Shown here: piece by piece, positions 1 to 8,103 of the stretch
Numbering within the stretch: the first letter of the stretch is position 1
Layout of the letters: the number at the start of each line of letters is the position of its first letter
NCBI GenBank assembly: GCA_902766265.1
Contig: CACXCY010000231.1
Span: forward strand, 1 to 13,152
Source: an uncultured Bacteroidota bacterium
Lineage (GTDB): Bacteria; Bacteroidota; Bacteroidia; Bacteroidales; P3
Length of the DNA stretch: 13,152 bases
Direction: 5' to 3'
Made by a program: the position numbers and the translations under genes
Notes under the pieces: model-generated
Seen by the model: the letters and a program-made list of their open reading frames with translations, nothing else
The model's database searches: none
What the model was told of the DNA's origin: nothing

Positions 1-2693
1 AGGAAGGTGACGCGTTTGTTGTCGTTGAGTGAGCTGGTGAGTACCGCTGCCATGTATTCGGCAGGGTAGTGGGCTTTAAGGTAGGCCGTCTGGTAAGCCA
101 CCCACGAATAGCATGTGGCGTGACTTTTGTTGAATGCGTAGGAGGCAAACTTCTTCCAGTCTTCCCATATATGGGCGAGCACCTCGGGGTCGTGTCCGTT
201 CTTCTGTCCACGTTCCATGAATTTGCTCTCCAACTCGTTCATCTTGGCAATTTGCTTCTTGCCCATGGCCTTGCGGAGAGTGTCGCTTTCGCCACGGGTG
301 AAGCTGGCCAGCTGGCGGCTGAGAAGCATGACCTGCTCTTGGTAGACGGTGACGCCGTAGGTGTCCTTGAGGTATTTCTCCATCTCAGGGATGGGGTATT
401 CAATGGGCTTGCGTCCCTGCTTGCGGTCGATAAAGAGAGGGATATAGTCCATGGGCCCTGGGCGATATAGGGCATTCATTGCTATGAGGTCCTCGAAGAC
501 GTGGGGCTGTAGTTCGCGCAGGTACTTCTGCATTCCGGGGCTTTCAAACTGGAATGTGGCGATGGTGTTGCCGTCGCAGAACAGCTGGAAGGTCTTCTCG
601 TCGTCGATGGGGATGTGGTCAATGTCCACTTCGTCGCCACAGGATTTCTTGATGTTGTTCAGGGCATCTTTGATGATGGTGAGGTTCTTCAACCCAAGAA
701 AGTCCATCTTGATGAGGCCGACGTTTTCTATCACATGACCGTCATATTGGGTCACGAGCACATCCTGTTTCGACTCCTTGTCGTAGACGGTACACACGGG
801 TGCGAAGTTGGTCAGGTCGTCGGCACCTATAATGACACCGCAGGCGTGGATGCCTATCTGGCGGTTGGTATCTTCCAGTTCCTCGGCATAGGTGAGCATG
901 GATTTTAGGTCTTCGTCGTCGCCCTCCATGATGCTCTTGAGCTCCGGAAGATATTTGTAGCAGTTGGCCAGGTTCACCTTGGGGCTTTTGCCACTGTCGT
1001 CCTTGATGTTATCGGGGAATTGCCTGTCGGGGATGTAGCTCTTGATGCGGTTGACCATCTGCAGCGGCACCTCCTGCACACGTCCCACGTCGGCGATGCT
1101 CGACTTGGTAGCCATGGTGCCGTAGGTGATGATGTGTGCTACTTTTTCCTTACCATATTTGTTGGTAATCCAGTCCAGCACCTTTCCGCGACCGGCATCG
1201 TCGAAGTCCACATCGATATCAGGAAGCGATATGCGGTCAGGGTTGAGGAAACGTTCAAACAGCAGGTCGTATTTCAGTGGGTCGACATCGGTAATCCATA
1301 GACAGTAGGCCACCACGCTGCCTGCCGCCGAACCACGTCCGGGCCCTACGCTGACCCCCAGTTCCTCACGGGCAGCGCGGATGTAGTCGCTCACGATAAG
1401 GAAGTAGCCGGGGAATCCCATGGTCTTGATGGTGTGGAGTTCGAACACGATGCGTTCCTTCTGTTCCTCGGTCAGTTCCTCTCCATAGCGTTTATGGGCG
1501 CCTTCCCACACCAGTTTCTCCAGGTAGTCGGCTTCGAATTTGATGCGGTATAGCTTGTTGTATCCTCCCAGTTTCTGTATTTTCTTCTCGGCATCCTCTT
1601 GGCTCATCACCACCTCGTGCTTCTCGTTCTGGGTGAACTCATCGAAGAGTTCCTGTTCGGTGATGCGGCTACGGTATTCCTGTTCGCTGCCAAAGTCCTC
1701 AGGGATAGGGAACACAGGCATGATGGGGTCGGAGTCGATGCTGTACACCTCCACCTTGTCGGCCACCTCCTGTGTGTTGGTCAGTGCCTCGGGAATATCG
1801 CTGAAGATGGCCTCCATCTCTGCCGGTGTCTTGAGCCATTCCTGCTTGCTATAGTGCATGCGGGTAGGGTCGTTGAAGCTCTTGTTGGTGCTGATGCAGA
1901 TGAGGCGGTCGTGTGCCTCTCCGTGTTCCTCCTCCACAAAATGGACATCGTTGGTGGCGATGAGCTTGATGTTGTGTTTTCGGGCCAGTTCGATGAGCAC
2001 TTTGTTCACCGTCTGCTGCTTCTCGTATGTGTCGGTGGCAGCGTTGGGCTTGTCGGTTTTGTGGCGTTGCAGTTCCAGGTAGTAGTCGTCACCGAAAAGG
2101 TTCTTGAACCAGAGCACACTCTCTTCGGCTCCCGAGATGTTGCCGCTGAGTATCTTTTGCGGCACTTCGCCACCGAGGCATGCAGAGGCGCAGATGATGC
2201 CTTCGTGGTATTGTTCGAGCAGTTGGTGGTCGATGCGCGAGGTGTAGTAGTAGCCCTCGGTGTAGGCGTAGGAGGCCAGCTTGCAGAGATTGTGATAACC
2301 CTGCATGTTCTTGGCCAGCAGGATGAGATGCCATCCGCGTCCGTCCTTGACGTGGCAGTCCTGATGGGCACAGTAGGCCTCGGTGCCGATGATGGGTTTG
2401 AAGAAGGTTTGCTTCAGTTCGTCAATCTTGGTTTCGGCGGCTTGTTTCTCTTCGGGAGTGGCTTCTTCATTGTTCAGTACCGCCTGCTGCTCCTTGATGG
2501 CATCCTTCACTTTGCCGTTCTCTTTGGCCACGCAGTCCACCAGCTCCTTGATGCCAAACATGTTGCCATGGTCGGTGAGCGCCATGGCATACATACCGTT
2601 CTTCTTGCATTTCTTGATAAGGTCGGGTATCTTCGACATTCCGTCCAGGATGGAGAAGTGGGAATGGACGTGCAGGTGGGTGAACTGTGTCAT
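1..2693 (-). CDS. dnaE: DNA polymerase III subunit alpha (3' end outside window)
   Basis: This is the replicative polymerase subunit that extends DNA at the fork. The reading frame opens at the ATG at 2691-2693 and stays open to the left edge, giving about 897 residues; relatives of about 1,230-1,260 aa suggest that roughly the last third (fingers, OB and tau-binding regions) is missing. The N-terminal PHP domain shows HLHVHSHFS (residues 6-14) and LTDHGNMFG (39-47). A charged, probably helical insertion follows at about 58-95. The palm carries PDIDVDFDD with catalytic Asp492 and Asp494, and the third carboxylate in KMDFLGLKNLT (Asp664), matching the D401/D403/D555 triad of E. coli DnaE. The start is supported because the conserved PHP motif begins five residues in. 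The gene lies downstream of the YD-like gene in the same direction, separated by 384 bp that hold a tandem repeat array and a probable promoter. Confidence 0.97.
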   Translation of the reverse strand, partial: MTQFTHLHVHSHFSILDGMSKIPDLIKKCKKNGMYAMALTDHGNMFGIKELVDCVAKENGKVKDAIKEQQAVLNNEEATPEEKQAAETKIDELKQTFFKPIIGTEAYCAHQDCHVKDGRGWHLILLAKNMQGYHNLCKLASYAYTEGYYYTSRIDHQLLEQYHEGIICASACLGGEVPQKILSGNISGAEESVLWFKNLFGDDYYLELQRHKTDKPNAATDTYEKQQTVNKVLIELARKHNIKLIATNDVHFVEEEHGEAHDRLICISTNKSFNDPTRMHYSKQEWLKTPAEMEAIFSDIPEALTNTQEVADKVEVYSIDSDPIMPVFPIPEDFGSEQEYRSRITEQELFDEFTQNEKHEVVMSQEDAEKKIQKLGGYNKLYRIKFEADYLEKLVWEGAHKRYGEELTEEQKERIVFELHTIKTMGFPGYFLIVSDYIRAAREELGVSVGPGRGSAAGSVVAYCLWITDVDPLKYDLLFERFLNPDRISLPDIDVDFDDAGRGKVLDWITNKYGKEKVAHIITYGTMATKSSIADVGRVQEVPLQMVNRIKSYIPDRQFPDNIKDDSGKSPKVNLANCYKYLPELKSIMEGDDEDLKSMLTYAEELEDTNRQIGIHACGVIIGADDLTNFAPVCTVYDKESKQDVLVTQYDGHVIENVGLIKMDFLGLKNLTIIKDALNNIKKSCGDEVDIDHIPIDDEKTFQLFCDGNTIATFQFESPGMQKYLRELQPHVFEDLIAMNALYRPGPMDYIPLFIDRKQGRKPIEYPIPEMEKYLKDTYGVTVYQEQVMLLSRQLASFTRGESDTLRKAMGKKQIAKMNELESKFMERGQKNGHDPEVLAHIWEDWKKFASYAFNKSHATCYSWVAYQTAYLKAHYPAEYMAAVLTSSLNDNKRVTF

Positions 2694-2746
2694 AACAATG
2701 CGGTTTAGTTGCTTTTGTATCTGTGGCCCAATACAATTTATAGTTA

Positions 2747-2773
2747 CAAAAGTACAAAGAATTCCTTACCCAA
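2747..2773 (-). promoter_or_regulatory. Probable Bacteroidetes-type promoter of dnaE
   Basis: On the minus strand a perfect TAnnTTTG box (TACTTTTG, 2754 to 2747) is preceded 16 bp upstream by TTG (2773 to 2771), the sparse -33 element. It sits about 53 bp before the dnaE ATG. The spacer is a little shorter than the usual 19-20 bp, so the -33 half is the weaker part. It implies that dnaE can be transcribed independently of ettA and the YD-like gene. Confidence 0.5.
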
Positions 2774-2804
2774 CCCATCGATGGACGGAGAAGTTTTCAA
2801 CAAA

Positions 2805-2820
2805 AACACGATTTCGTGTT
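2805..2820. promoter_or_regulatory. 16-bp palindrome upstream of dnaE promoter
   Basis: AACACGATTTCGTGTT has perfect 7-bp arms (AACACGA / TCGTGTT) around a TT centre. It lies about 32 bp upstream of the proposed -33 element of dnaE, between that promoter and the tandem repeat array. The symmetry and position fit an operator for a dimeric regulator. It could instead be part of a weak hairpin in the tail of the upstream transcript, although no U-run follows it on the minus strand. Confidence 0.35.
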
Positions 2821-2889
2821 ATTATTGCAGGCGCATACTTTCCATATTTATGCAACTTATTGTGAATGAATGTCAGTTTCTGCATGTCA

Positions 2890-3066
2890 CTATGTAAGGG
2901 CACATGGTCGGACTATGTAAGGGCACATGGTCGGACTATGCAAGGGCACATGGTCGGACTATGTAAGGGCACATGGTCGGACAATGTAAGGGCACATGGT
3001 CGGACCACGTGAGGGCACATAGATGGACTATGTAAGGGCACATAGACATGCCATGTAAATGTACAT
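2890..3066. repeat. 23-bp tandem repeat array, 7 full units plus a degenerate partial
   Basis: Unit starts are at 2890, 2913, 2936, 2959, 2982, 3005 and 3028, with a decayed partial unit from 3051. The unit core is CTATGTAAGGGCACATGG followed by a TCGGA pentamer. Units 1 to 5 are almost identical; units 6 and 7 diverge in the last third (AGATGGA, AGACATG). Each unit contains short inverted arms (TATGT, six bases, ACAT). The 23-bp period is not a multiple of three and stop codons are frequent, so the array is not coding. It fills the gap between the end of the YD-like gene (stop at 3078) and the dnaE upstream region. Regular spacing near two helical turns would suit an iterated protein-binding site, but an inert variable-number repeat is equally possible. 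Confidence 0.95.
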
Positions 3067-3077
3067 TGGAGAAACGC

Positions 3078-3833
3078 TTAGTGTGCGGAGGAGCCGGCGT
3101 ACTCGATTCGACGGAGGGTGGTGTAGTAGAGACGACCGTCGTTGTAGTACTCGCAGCGGATCCAGTTACCGTCGCTGTCGTAAGTGTACTTGTATTGTTC
3201 CACTGTCTGACTCTTCTTGCGGCCGTCCTCGAAGAAGGTGCGGGTGCGTTTGGTGCGGTTGCCCATCTTGTCGTAGACGTCTTGCTCGGTCATCAGAATA
3301 TCCTCGTCGGCAGTCATCTGCTGTATGCGTGTGAGGCGGTTGTGTTTGTCGTATTTGTAGAGCGTGCGGCCACGGAGGCATCCGTCGGCATCGTAGTTGT
3401 ATTCAATAGCCGTGGAGCGTACGTTGGGTTGTCGGTAGATGTAGAAGATAGACTTGCTTGCGTGTCCGTCCGGCTTGTAGATATGCGTCTCCGTGATGTC
3501 GCCGTCCAGGTCTTTAACCGTGCGGCTTTGGAGGGTGGCCCCCGAGAAAGCCGAGTCCACCAGCCCTTTCTCGTCGTATCGGTGCGTGGTGTTGTCGGGC
3601 TGCGGATAGCGTGTCGTGTGCTGCCCGCCAAAGCCCTGGGTCGTGCGCGACGCCAACGTGCCGTCAGCGTTGAAAGCATAGGTGTTCTGGCGGTTCATGT
3701 CGTTGCCCTGCGGATAGGTCTGCACAGCCACTATCTGTGTAGCCCTGCGGCTCTTGGGGTTGAGTAACGTTTCGTCCTGGGCGGCTGCGGATAGCGTCAA
3801 CAGGGCGAAGGCGAATGTCAGGAGATGCCTCAT
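3078..3833 (-). CDS. Secreted YD-repeat-like (RHS-like) protein of unknown function
   Basis: The 251-aa product begins with a clear signal peptide (MRHLLTFAFALLTLSAAAQ, cleavage likely just after), so it is exported to the periplasm or beyond. The mature part is made of irregular repeats of the YD/RHS type: YDEKGLV, YNYDADGCLRGRTLYKYD, VYDKMGNRTKR, YTYDSDGNW and YYNDGRLYY. Such repeats form beta-rich shells or strands in larger RHS proteins. Here there are only a few and there is no toxin-like C-terminal domain, so it is not a full RHS toxin. Its ATG (3831-3833) overlaps the TGA of ettA (3830-3832) as ATGA, which predicts translational coupling and co-transcription. No lipobox cysteine is seen after the signal peptide. 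The specific role is unknown. Confidence 0.85.
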   Translation of the reverse strand: MRHLLTFAFALLTLSAAAQDETLLNPKSRRATQIVAVQTYPQGNDMNRQNTYAFNADGTLASRTTQGFGGQHTTRYPQPDNTTHRYDEKGLVDSAFSGATLQSRTVKDLDGDITETHIYKPDGHASKSIFYIYRQPNVRSTAIEYNYDADGCLRGRTLYKYDKHNRLTRIQQMTADEDILMTEQDVYDKMGNRTKRTRTFFEDGRKKSQTVEQYKYTYDSDGNWIRCEYYNDGRLYYTTLRRIEYAGSSAH

Positions 3834-5503
3834 GCCATCAGTTTCTTGTAGTGGAGACGGTGAGGCGTGTCGTCGCCGAGACGTTTGCGGCGATTTTCCT
3901 CGTATTCGCTGTAGCTGCCTTCAAAGAAATAGACCTGCGAGTCGCCCTCAAAGGCGAGAATATGGGTGCAGATACGGTCAAGGAACCAACGGTCGTGGCT
4001 GATGACAACGGCGCATCCTGCAAAGTTTTCCAAGCCCTCCTCCAAAGCACGCATGGTGTTGACATCAATGTCGTTGGTGGGCTCATCGAGGAGCAATACA
4101 TTGGCTTCGCTCTTGAGTGTCAGCGCCAGGTGGAGACGGTTGCGTTCGCCTCCCGACAGTACACCGGCCTTCTTGCTCTGGTCGTTGCCCGTGAAGTTGA
4201 AACGTGAGATGTAGGCACGCGAGTTCACCAGGCGGCCACCGATGGATAGCTGCTCGTTGCCTTCCGAGACGACTTCCCATACCGATTTCTCGGGGTCAAT
4301 CCGCACATGTTGCTGGTCCACGTAGCCAATCTTCACGGTCTCGCCAACGCTGAACGTGCCGCTGTCGGGCTGCTCCAGTCCCATGATAAGACGGAAGAGG
4401 GTAGTCTTGCCACAGCCGTTGGGGCCGATAACGCCCACAATGCCAGCTGGTGGCAGCGAGAAGGTGAGGTTCTCATAGAGCAACTTGTCGCCGTAGGCCT
4501 TGCTCACACCTTGAACGTCGAGCACCTTGTTACCCAGACGTGGTCCGTTTGGGATGAAGATTTCCAGATTGGCCTCTTTCTCCTTGACGTCTTCGTTCAT
4601 CATGCGGTCGTAGGCGGCCAGACGGGCTTTGCCTTTGGCGTGACGCGCTTTGGGGGCCATGCGCACCCATTCCAACTCGCGCTGGAGTGTCTTCCTACGT
4701 TTGCTTTCCTGTTTCTCCTCCATAGCCAGACGCTGCGTCTTTTGGTCAAGCCAGGATGAGTAGTTACCCTGCCAGGGGATACCCTCGCCTCTGTCCAGTT
4801 CGAGAATCCACCCTGCAACATTGTCGAGGAAGTAACGGTCGTGGGTCACAGCGATAACGGTGCCCTTGTATTGGCGCAGATGCTGCTCGAGCCATTCTAT
4901 GCTTTCGGCATCGAGGTGGTTGGTGGGCTCGTCAAGGAGCAGGATGTCGGGCTCTTGGAGCAATAGACGGCAGAGGGCTACGCGACGCCGCTCACCGCCC
5001 GACAGGTTCTTCACCAGTTGGTCTTCTTCGGGGCAACGCAGGGCGTCCATAGCACGCTCCAGTTTGTTGTCCAGGTTCCATGCATCGTGTTGGTCGAGGA
5101 GTTCGGTAATCTCACCTTGTCGGGCACAGAGTTTTTCGAAGTCGGCATCGGGCTCGGCAAAGGCGTTGTTGATTTCCTCGTATTCTTTGAGCAGGTCCAC
5201 AGTCTCCTGCACGGCTTCCTGCACCACCTCCCTGACGGTCTTGGTGTCGTCCAGCTTGGGTTCCTGCTCCAGGTATCCCACGCTGTAGCCAGGCGAGAAC
5301 ACCACTTCGCCTTGATAGTCCTTGTCCACCCCGGCAATAATCTTTAGCAGTGATGACTTTCCGGAACCGTTGAGGCCTATGATGCCTATCTTGGCACCAT
5401 AGAAGAAAGAGAGGTATATGTCTTTCAGAATCTGTCGTGACGGCGGGATGAGTTTTCCTACGCCGACCATGGAGAAGATGATTTTTTTATCGTCTGCTGG
5501 CAT
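3830..5503 (-). CDS. ettA: Energy-dependent translational throttle protein EttA (ABC-F ATPase)
   Basis: This soluble ABC-F protein binds the ribosomal E site and gates translation according to the ATP/ADP ratio. At 557 aa it matches the usual length (about 555). The first nucleotide-binding domain has Walker A GLNGSGKSS (43-51), signature LSGGE (167-171), Walker B DILLLDE (186-192) and switch His221. The second has GPNGCGKTT (360-368), LSGGE (449-453), LLLDE (470-474) and His503. Both catalytic glutamates (192, 474) are present, so both sites should hydrolyse ATP. Between the domains lies the basic linker region (about 250-320, rich in K, R and E) that contacts the ribosome and tRNA. The start 134 bp after recJ is preceded by an A-rich stretch rather than a Shine-Dalgarno sequence. 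The stop overlaps the next gene. Full-length agreement favours EttA over the Uup or resistance-type ABC-F branches. Confidence 0.95.
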   Translation of the reverse strand: MPADDKKIIFSMVGVGKLIPPSRQILKDIYLSFFYGAKIGIIGLNGSGKSSLLKIIAGVDKDYQGEVVFSPGYSVGYLEQEPKLDDTKTVREVVQEAVQETVDLLKEYEEINNAFAEPDADFEKLCARQGEITELLDQHDAWNLDNKLERAMDALRCPEEDQLVKNLSGGERRRVALCRLLLQEPDILLLDEPTNHLDAESIEWLEQHLRQYKGTVIAVTHDRYFLDNVAGWILELDRGEGIPWQGNYSSWLDQKTQRLAMEEKQESKRRKTLQRELEWVRMAPKARHAKGKARLAAYDRMMNEDVKEKEANLEIFIPNGPRLGNKVLDVQGVSKAYGDKLLYENLTFSLPPAGIVGVIGPNGCGKTTLFRLIMGLEQPDSGTFSVGETVKIGYVDQQHVRIDPEKSVWEVVSEGNEQLSIGGRLVNSRAYISRFNFTGNDQSKKAGVLSGGERNRLHLALTLKSEANVLLLDEPTNDIDVNTMRALEEGLENFAGCAVVISHDRWFLDRICTHILAFEGDSQVYFFEGSYSEYEENRRKRLGDDTPHRLHYKKLMA

Positions 5504-5637
5504 AGTTTGGCTTTATGTTAGGCATCGTTGTTGACTGTCGTATAGCGGGAACCGTTGGCGGAACAGGGGAGCGACTGACAACGAGCAGTGGTGTTGCTGC
5601 TACAAAACCCGGGCACCTCCCTGTCGCGTTGGCTGAC

Positions 5638-7470
5638 TCATTTCTCAAAGCGGATGTCTTTGACGTTAAGTTGTATTTCGGTTTTGCCGTTCCAGTAGTT
5701 CTCTTCGAGCATATAGCAGAGGTCGAAGGGCTGTCCGTCTTTGACACGCTTGTAGTGTTCGCCCAGTTGGAAACCGATGGCAGGGTAGGCGCGGCTGCGC
5801 GATTCCAGCGGAATGGCTGCAAACTTGAGGTGGTTGCTGCCCACCACGCGCGGGAAACCGGTGTCCACCAAGTGCCGCGAGAGGAAGATGGGCACGTTGT
5901 TCTCTGGACCGAAGGGGGAGAACTGTTTCAATATGCGCAGGAACTTCGGGGTAATGTTCTGTGCGAAGTCCACCTCTGCGTCAATCTCTATCTCTGGCAC
6001 CATATCCTCGCTCTTGAGGTTGCTTGTCACAATCTCTTCGAAACGTTGCACAAACTTGTCGAAATTCTCAGGTTTGAGCGACACTCCGGCGGCGCATTTG
6101 TGGCCGCCGAAATGCTCCAGCAGGTCGCTGCATTGCTCCAATGCGGCATGAATGTCGAATTCTTTGATGGAGCGTGCCGAACCCACATAGAGGTCGTCGG
6201 TGGAGCGGGTGAAGATGATGGTGGGTTTGTAGTAGGCCTCCACGAGGCGTGACGCCACGATGCCCACCACTCCTTTGTGCCATGTTTCGTCGACCAGCAC
6301 GATGGCTTTGCGATCCTGCCATTTGGGGTCGTTCTCGATGATTTTCTTTGCCGTCTCGGTTGCTTGGGTGTCGAGATCCTTGCGTTCGCTGTTGTAGTTG
6401 TTAATCTCCTCGGCCAGCACATGTGCCGATTCCATATCCTCGCACAGCATCAGGCGCACCGAGTCGAAAGCGCTGCGGATGCGTCCTGCAGCGTTGATGC
6501 GTGGCCCTACGAGAAATACGAGGTCGCTAATGTTCAAGTCTTTGCAGAAGTATCCCTCTTTCTCGGGGTGTCCTTGGCGGTCGGCCTCGCTGCGGGGCTC
6601 TATGTGTCCGAAACGCAGTATGGCCTCGATGCCTGGACGGGGGCAGGTGTTGATGACTTTCAGTCCATAGGCAGCCAACACGCGGTTCTCGCCCATGATA
6701 GGCACGATGTCGGAGGCGATGCTCACGGCTACAAGGTCCAGGTATTTCAGCAGTTTCAGCTTCAGCGTCTCCTGCGCCTTGCGTTTGTGGCGTTCGTGTT
6801 CGCCAAACACATCGCACAGCCGCACGCCAATCTTCTGCTCCATGTAGGCCTCCACAATCTTGAACCCGATGCCGCAACCCGAGAGTTCCTTGAACGGGTA
6901 GGGGCAGTCTTCGCGCTTGGGGTCGAGGATGGCCGTGCAGTTTGGCAGTTCATCGCCCGGCAGGTGGTGGTCGCCCACGATGAGGTCGATGCCGAACTGG
7001 CTGGCATACGCCGCCTGCTCGTTGGCCTTGATGCCGCAGTCGAGCGCGATGATAAGCCGCACACCCGTCGTGTGGGCATAGTCAATGCCCTGGAACGAGA
7101 TGCCGTAACCCTCCGCATCGCGGTCGGGGATGTAGAAGTCAATGTTCGGGTTGATGGTGCGGAAGTAGGAATACACCAACGCCACGGCAGAGGTACCGTC
7201 GACGTCATAGTCGCCATAGATAAGGATTCGTTCTTTCTTGCGGATGGCTTGGTTGATACGCTCAATTGCCCTGTCCATGTCTTTCATTAGGAACGGGTCG
7301 TGCAATTGGTCTAAACTCGGACGGAAGAAATGCTTCGCTTCCTCAAATGATGTAATGCCTCGTTCTACAAGTAGTGTGGCGATAATTCTGTCAACGCCCA
7401 AGGATTCCGCAAGTTTTTCAACAATCTCTATATCATAGTCTTTTCTTATTAACCAACGTTTTTCTTTCAT
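5638..7470 (-). CDS. recJ: Single-stranded-DNA-specific exonuclease RecJ
   Basis: RecJ degrades single-stranded DNA 5' to 3' in recombinational repair, mismatch repair and base excision repair. The DHH phosphoesterase core is intact: motif I DYDVDG (87-92), the ALDCG aspartate (Asp144), DHH in GDHH (166-169), SGCG (197-200) and the IASD aspartate (Asp254). The DHHA1 domain follows, with VGIVASRLVEA (402-412), GSARS (430-434) and GGHKCAAG (455-462), then a C-terminal OB-like region to 610. The protein is somewhat longer than typical (about 570-580 aa); extra charged sequence is visible at about 223-238 and 291-312. The ATG at 7468-7470 is supported by a promoter ending only 13 nt upstream, which implies a very short or absent leader. 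It is the first gene of the recJ-ettA-YD block. Confidence 0.95.
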   Translation of the reverse strand: MKEKRWLIRKDYDIEIVEKLAESLGVDRIIATLLVERGITSFEEAKHFFRPSLDQLHDPFLMKDMDRAIERINQAIRKKERILIYGDYDVDGTSAVALVYSYFRTINPNIDFYIPDRDAEGYGISFQGIDYAHTTGVRLIIALDCGIKANEQAAYASQFGIDLIVGDHHLPGDELPNCTAILDPKREDCPYPFKELSGCGIGFKIVEAYMEQKIGVRLCDVFGEHERHKRKAQETLKLKLLKYLDLVAVSIASDIVPIMGENRVLAAYGLKVINTCPRPGIEAILRFGHIEPRSEADRQGHPEKEGYFCKDLNISDLVFLVGPRINAAGRIRSAFDSVRLMLCEDMESAHVLAEEINNYNSERKDLDTQATETAKKIIENDPKWQDRKAIVLVDETWHKGVVGIVASRLVEAYYKPTIIFTRSTDDLYVGSARSIKEFDIHAALEQCSDLLEHFGGHKCAAGVSLKPENFDKFVQRFEEIVTSNLKSEDMVPEIEIDAEVDFAQNITPKFLRILKQFSPFGPENNVPIFLSRHLVDTGFPRVVGSNHLKFAAIPLESRSRAYPAIGFQLGEHYKRVKDGQPFDLCYMLEENYWNGKTEIQLNVKDIRFEK

Positions 7471-7483
7471 CTTTTTACTGCCC

Positions 7484-7515
7484 CAAAGATACTATATTTT
7501 TCCGTCACCGACAAA
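7484..7515 (-). promoter_or_regulatory. Bacteroidetes-type promoter of recJ
   Basis: Reading the minus strand, TTTG (7515 to 7512) is followed after 20 bp by TATCTTTG (7491 to 7484), an exact match to the TAnnTTTG -7 consensus. The recJ ATG is only 13 nt downstream of the box, so the transcript should start within a few bases of the codon and be leaderless or nearly so. Confidence 0.7.
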
Positions 7516-7643
7516 TCTTTTTTGTATTAAAAATGCAAGATATTGTCCCATAGTTTCCTACAAGGCACAATAGCGACGCCCGCCGACCAGGTGCGCTCCA
7601 CGCCCCCACGACAGGCCCAAGTCAGAGTTATATCAGCCCTGCA

Positions 7644-7838
7644 TCAGAGTTGAAAAATCGGTGCAATGTCATCCAGCGTATATTCCACCCCTGCGGTATG
7701 CAAAGCATCGTAGTGGTTGAGAATATATCGGCTTGCACCCGAACGCTCAAATAAATCATAGGTCTCGCGTCCCGTGGTGCCGTGTCGACGTTTGTATTCC
7801 TCGATACAGTAGATTAGAAATTCCAGTTTTACGCTCAT
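7644..7838 (-). CDS. DUF3791 family small protein
   Basis: This 64-aa product starts MSVKLEFLIYCIEEYKRRHG and ends with a DYDALHTAG-like segment (HYDALHTAGVEYTLDDI, 42-58). The pattern EFLIYCIEEYK, then TGRETYDLF, then YDALHT-G-EY-DDI is characteristic of the DUF3791 family, as I recall it. The frame is open further upstream, but the ATG at 7836-7838 is chosen because it puts the family motif at the N-terminus and leaves a 16-nt gap to the preceding gene. DUF3791 proteins are often found beside DUF3990 proteins, as here, so a partner or antidote role for the DUF3990 enzyme is plausible but not shown. No clear terminator follows in the 173 bp before recJ. Confidence 0.8.
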   Translation of the reverse strand: MSVKLEFLIYCIEEYKRRHGTTGRETYDLFERSGASRYILNHYDALHTAGVEYTLDDIAPIFQL

Positions 7839-7854
7839 GCCGTTCCGCTGTATT

Positions 7855-8103
7855 TTATGCCTCTTCTGGGTATTGAATCTTTCCTGTCGTATTCTCGCTA
7901 TGCCACAACTCGGCCAAAGCCAGTGGGCTGAGATGCCACAGTTTGCTGCTTTCCCGCTCAAGATCGGCATACACCTGCGACTCATACAGCGCCCGCATGG
8001 CATCGGCAGCATCCATGCCATACTCTCTCACCATGCGGTCTATCACCTGCGGCACAATCAATTGCATAGTGGCGGTGAATTGTAATTGCTCCTGTGGTGT
8101 CAT
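7855..8103 (-). CDS. Small hypothetical protein of the DUF3990/DUF3791 cassette
   Basis: The 82-aa product is predicted to be helical and acidic at its end, with no signal peptide or membrane segment. The recognisable pieces are VIDRMVREYGMDAADAMRALYES (about 21-43), then KLWHLSPLALAELW (54-67) and the tail TGKIQYPEE. This KLW-SPL-L-EL and GKI-PEE pattern recurs in small proteins that sit with DUF3990 and DUF3791 genes; I know no function or reliable family name. The ATG at 8101-8103 overlaps the TGA of the DUF3990 gene as ATGA, so the two should be translated in a coupled way at a fixed ratio. That arrangement supports a protein partner, possibly an antitoxin or a regulator. Confidence 0.8.
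   Translation of the reverse strand: MTPQEQLQFTATMQLIVPQVIDRMVREYGMDAADAMRALYESQVYADLERESSKLWHLSPLALAELWHSENTTGKIQYPEEA

Noticed and set aside
1599..2708. Plus-strand open frame of 369 codons opposite dnaE
   Set aside because: It is the antisense of an unmistakable dnaE reading frame; high-GC third positions keep the opposite strand open. The protein has no family features.
2890..3066. CRISPR array
   Set aside because: The 23-bp units are directly adjacent with no unique spacers, and no cas gene is present; it is a simple tandem repeat.
3078..3833. Full RHS toxin or polymorphic toxin
   Set aside because: Only a few YD-like repeats are present in 251 aa, with no RHS core or C-terminal toxin domain and no adjacent immunity gene.
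6277..7290. Plus-strand open frame of 337 codons opposite recJ
   Set aside because: It is the antisense shadow of recJ, whose catalytic motifs are intact across the same bases.
7839..8021. N-terminal extension of the DUF3791 frame
   Set aside because: It overlaps the 82-aa gene in another frame, and the family motif begins right after the ATG at 7836-7838.
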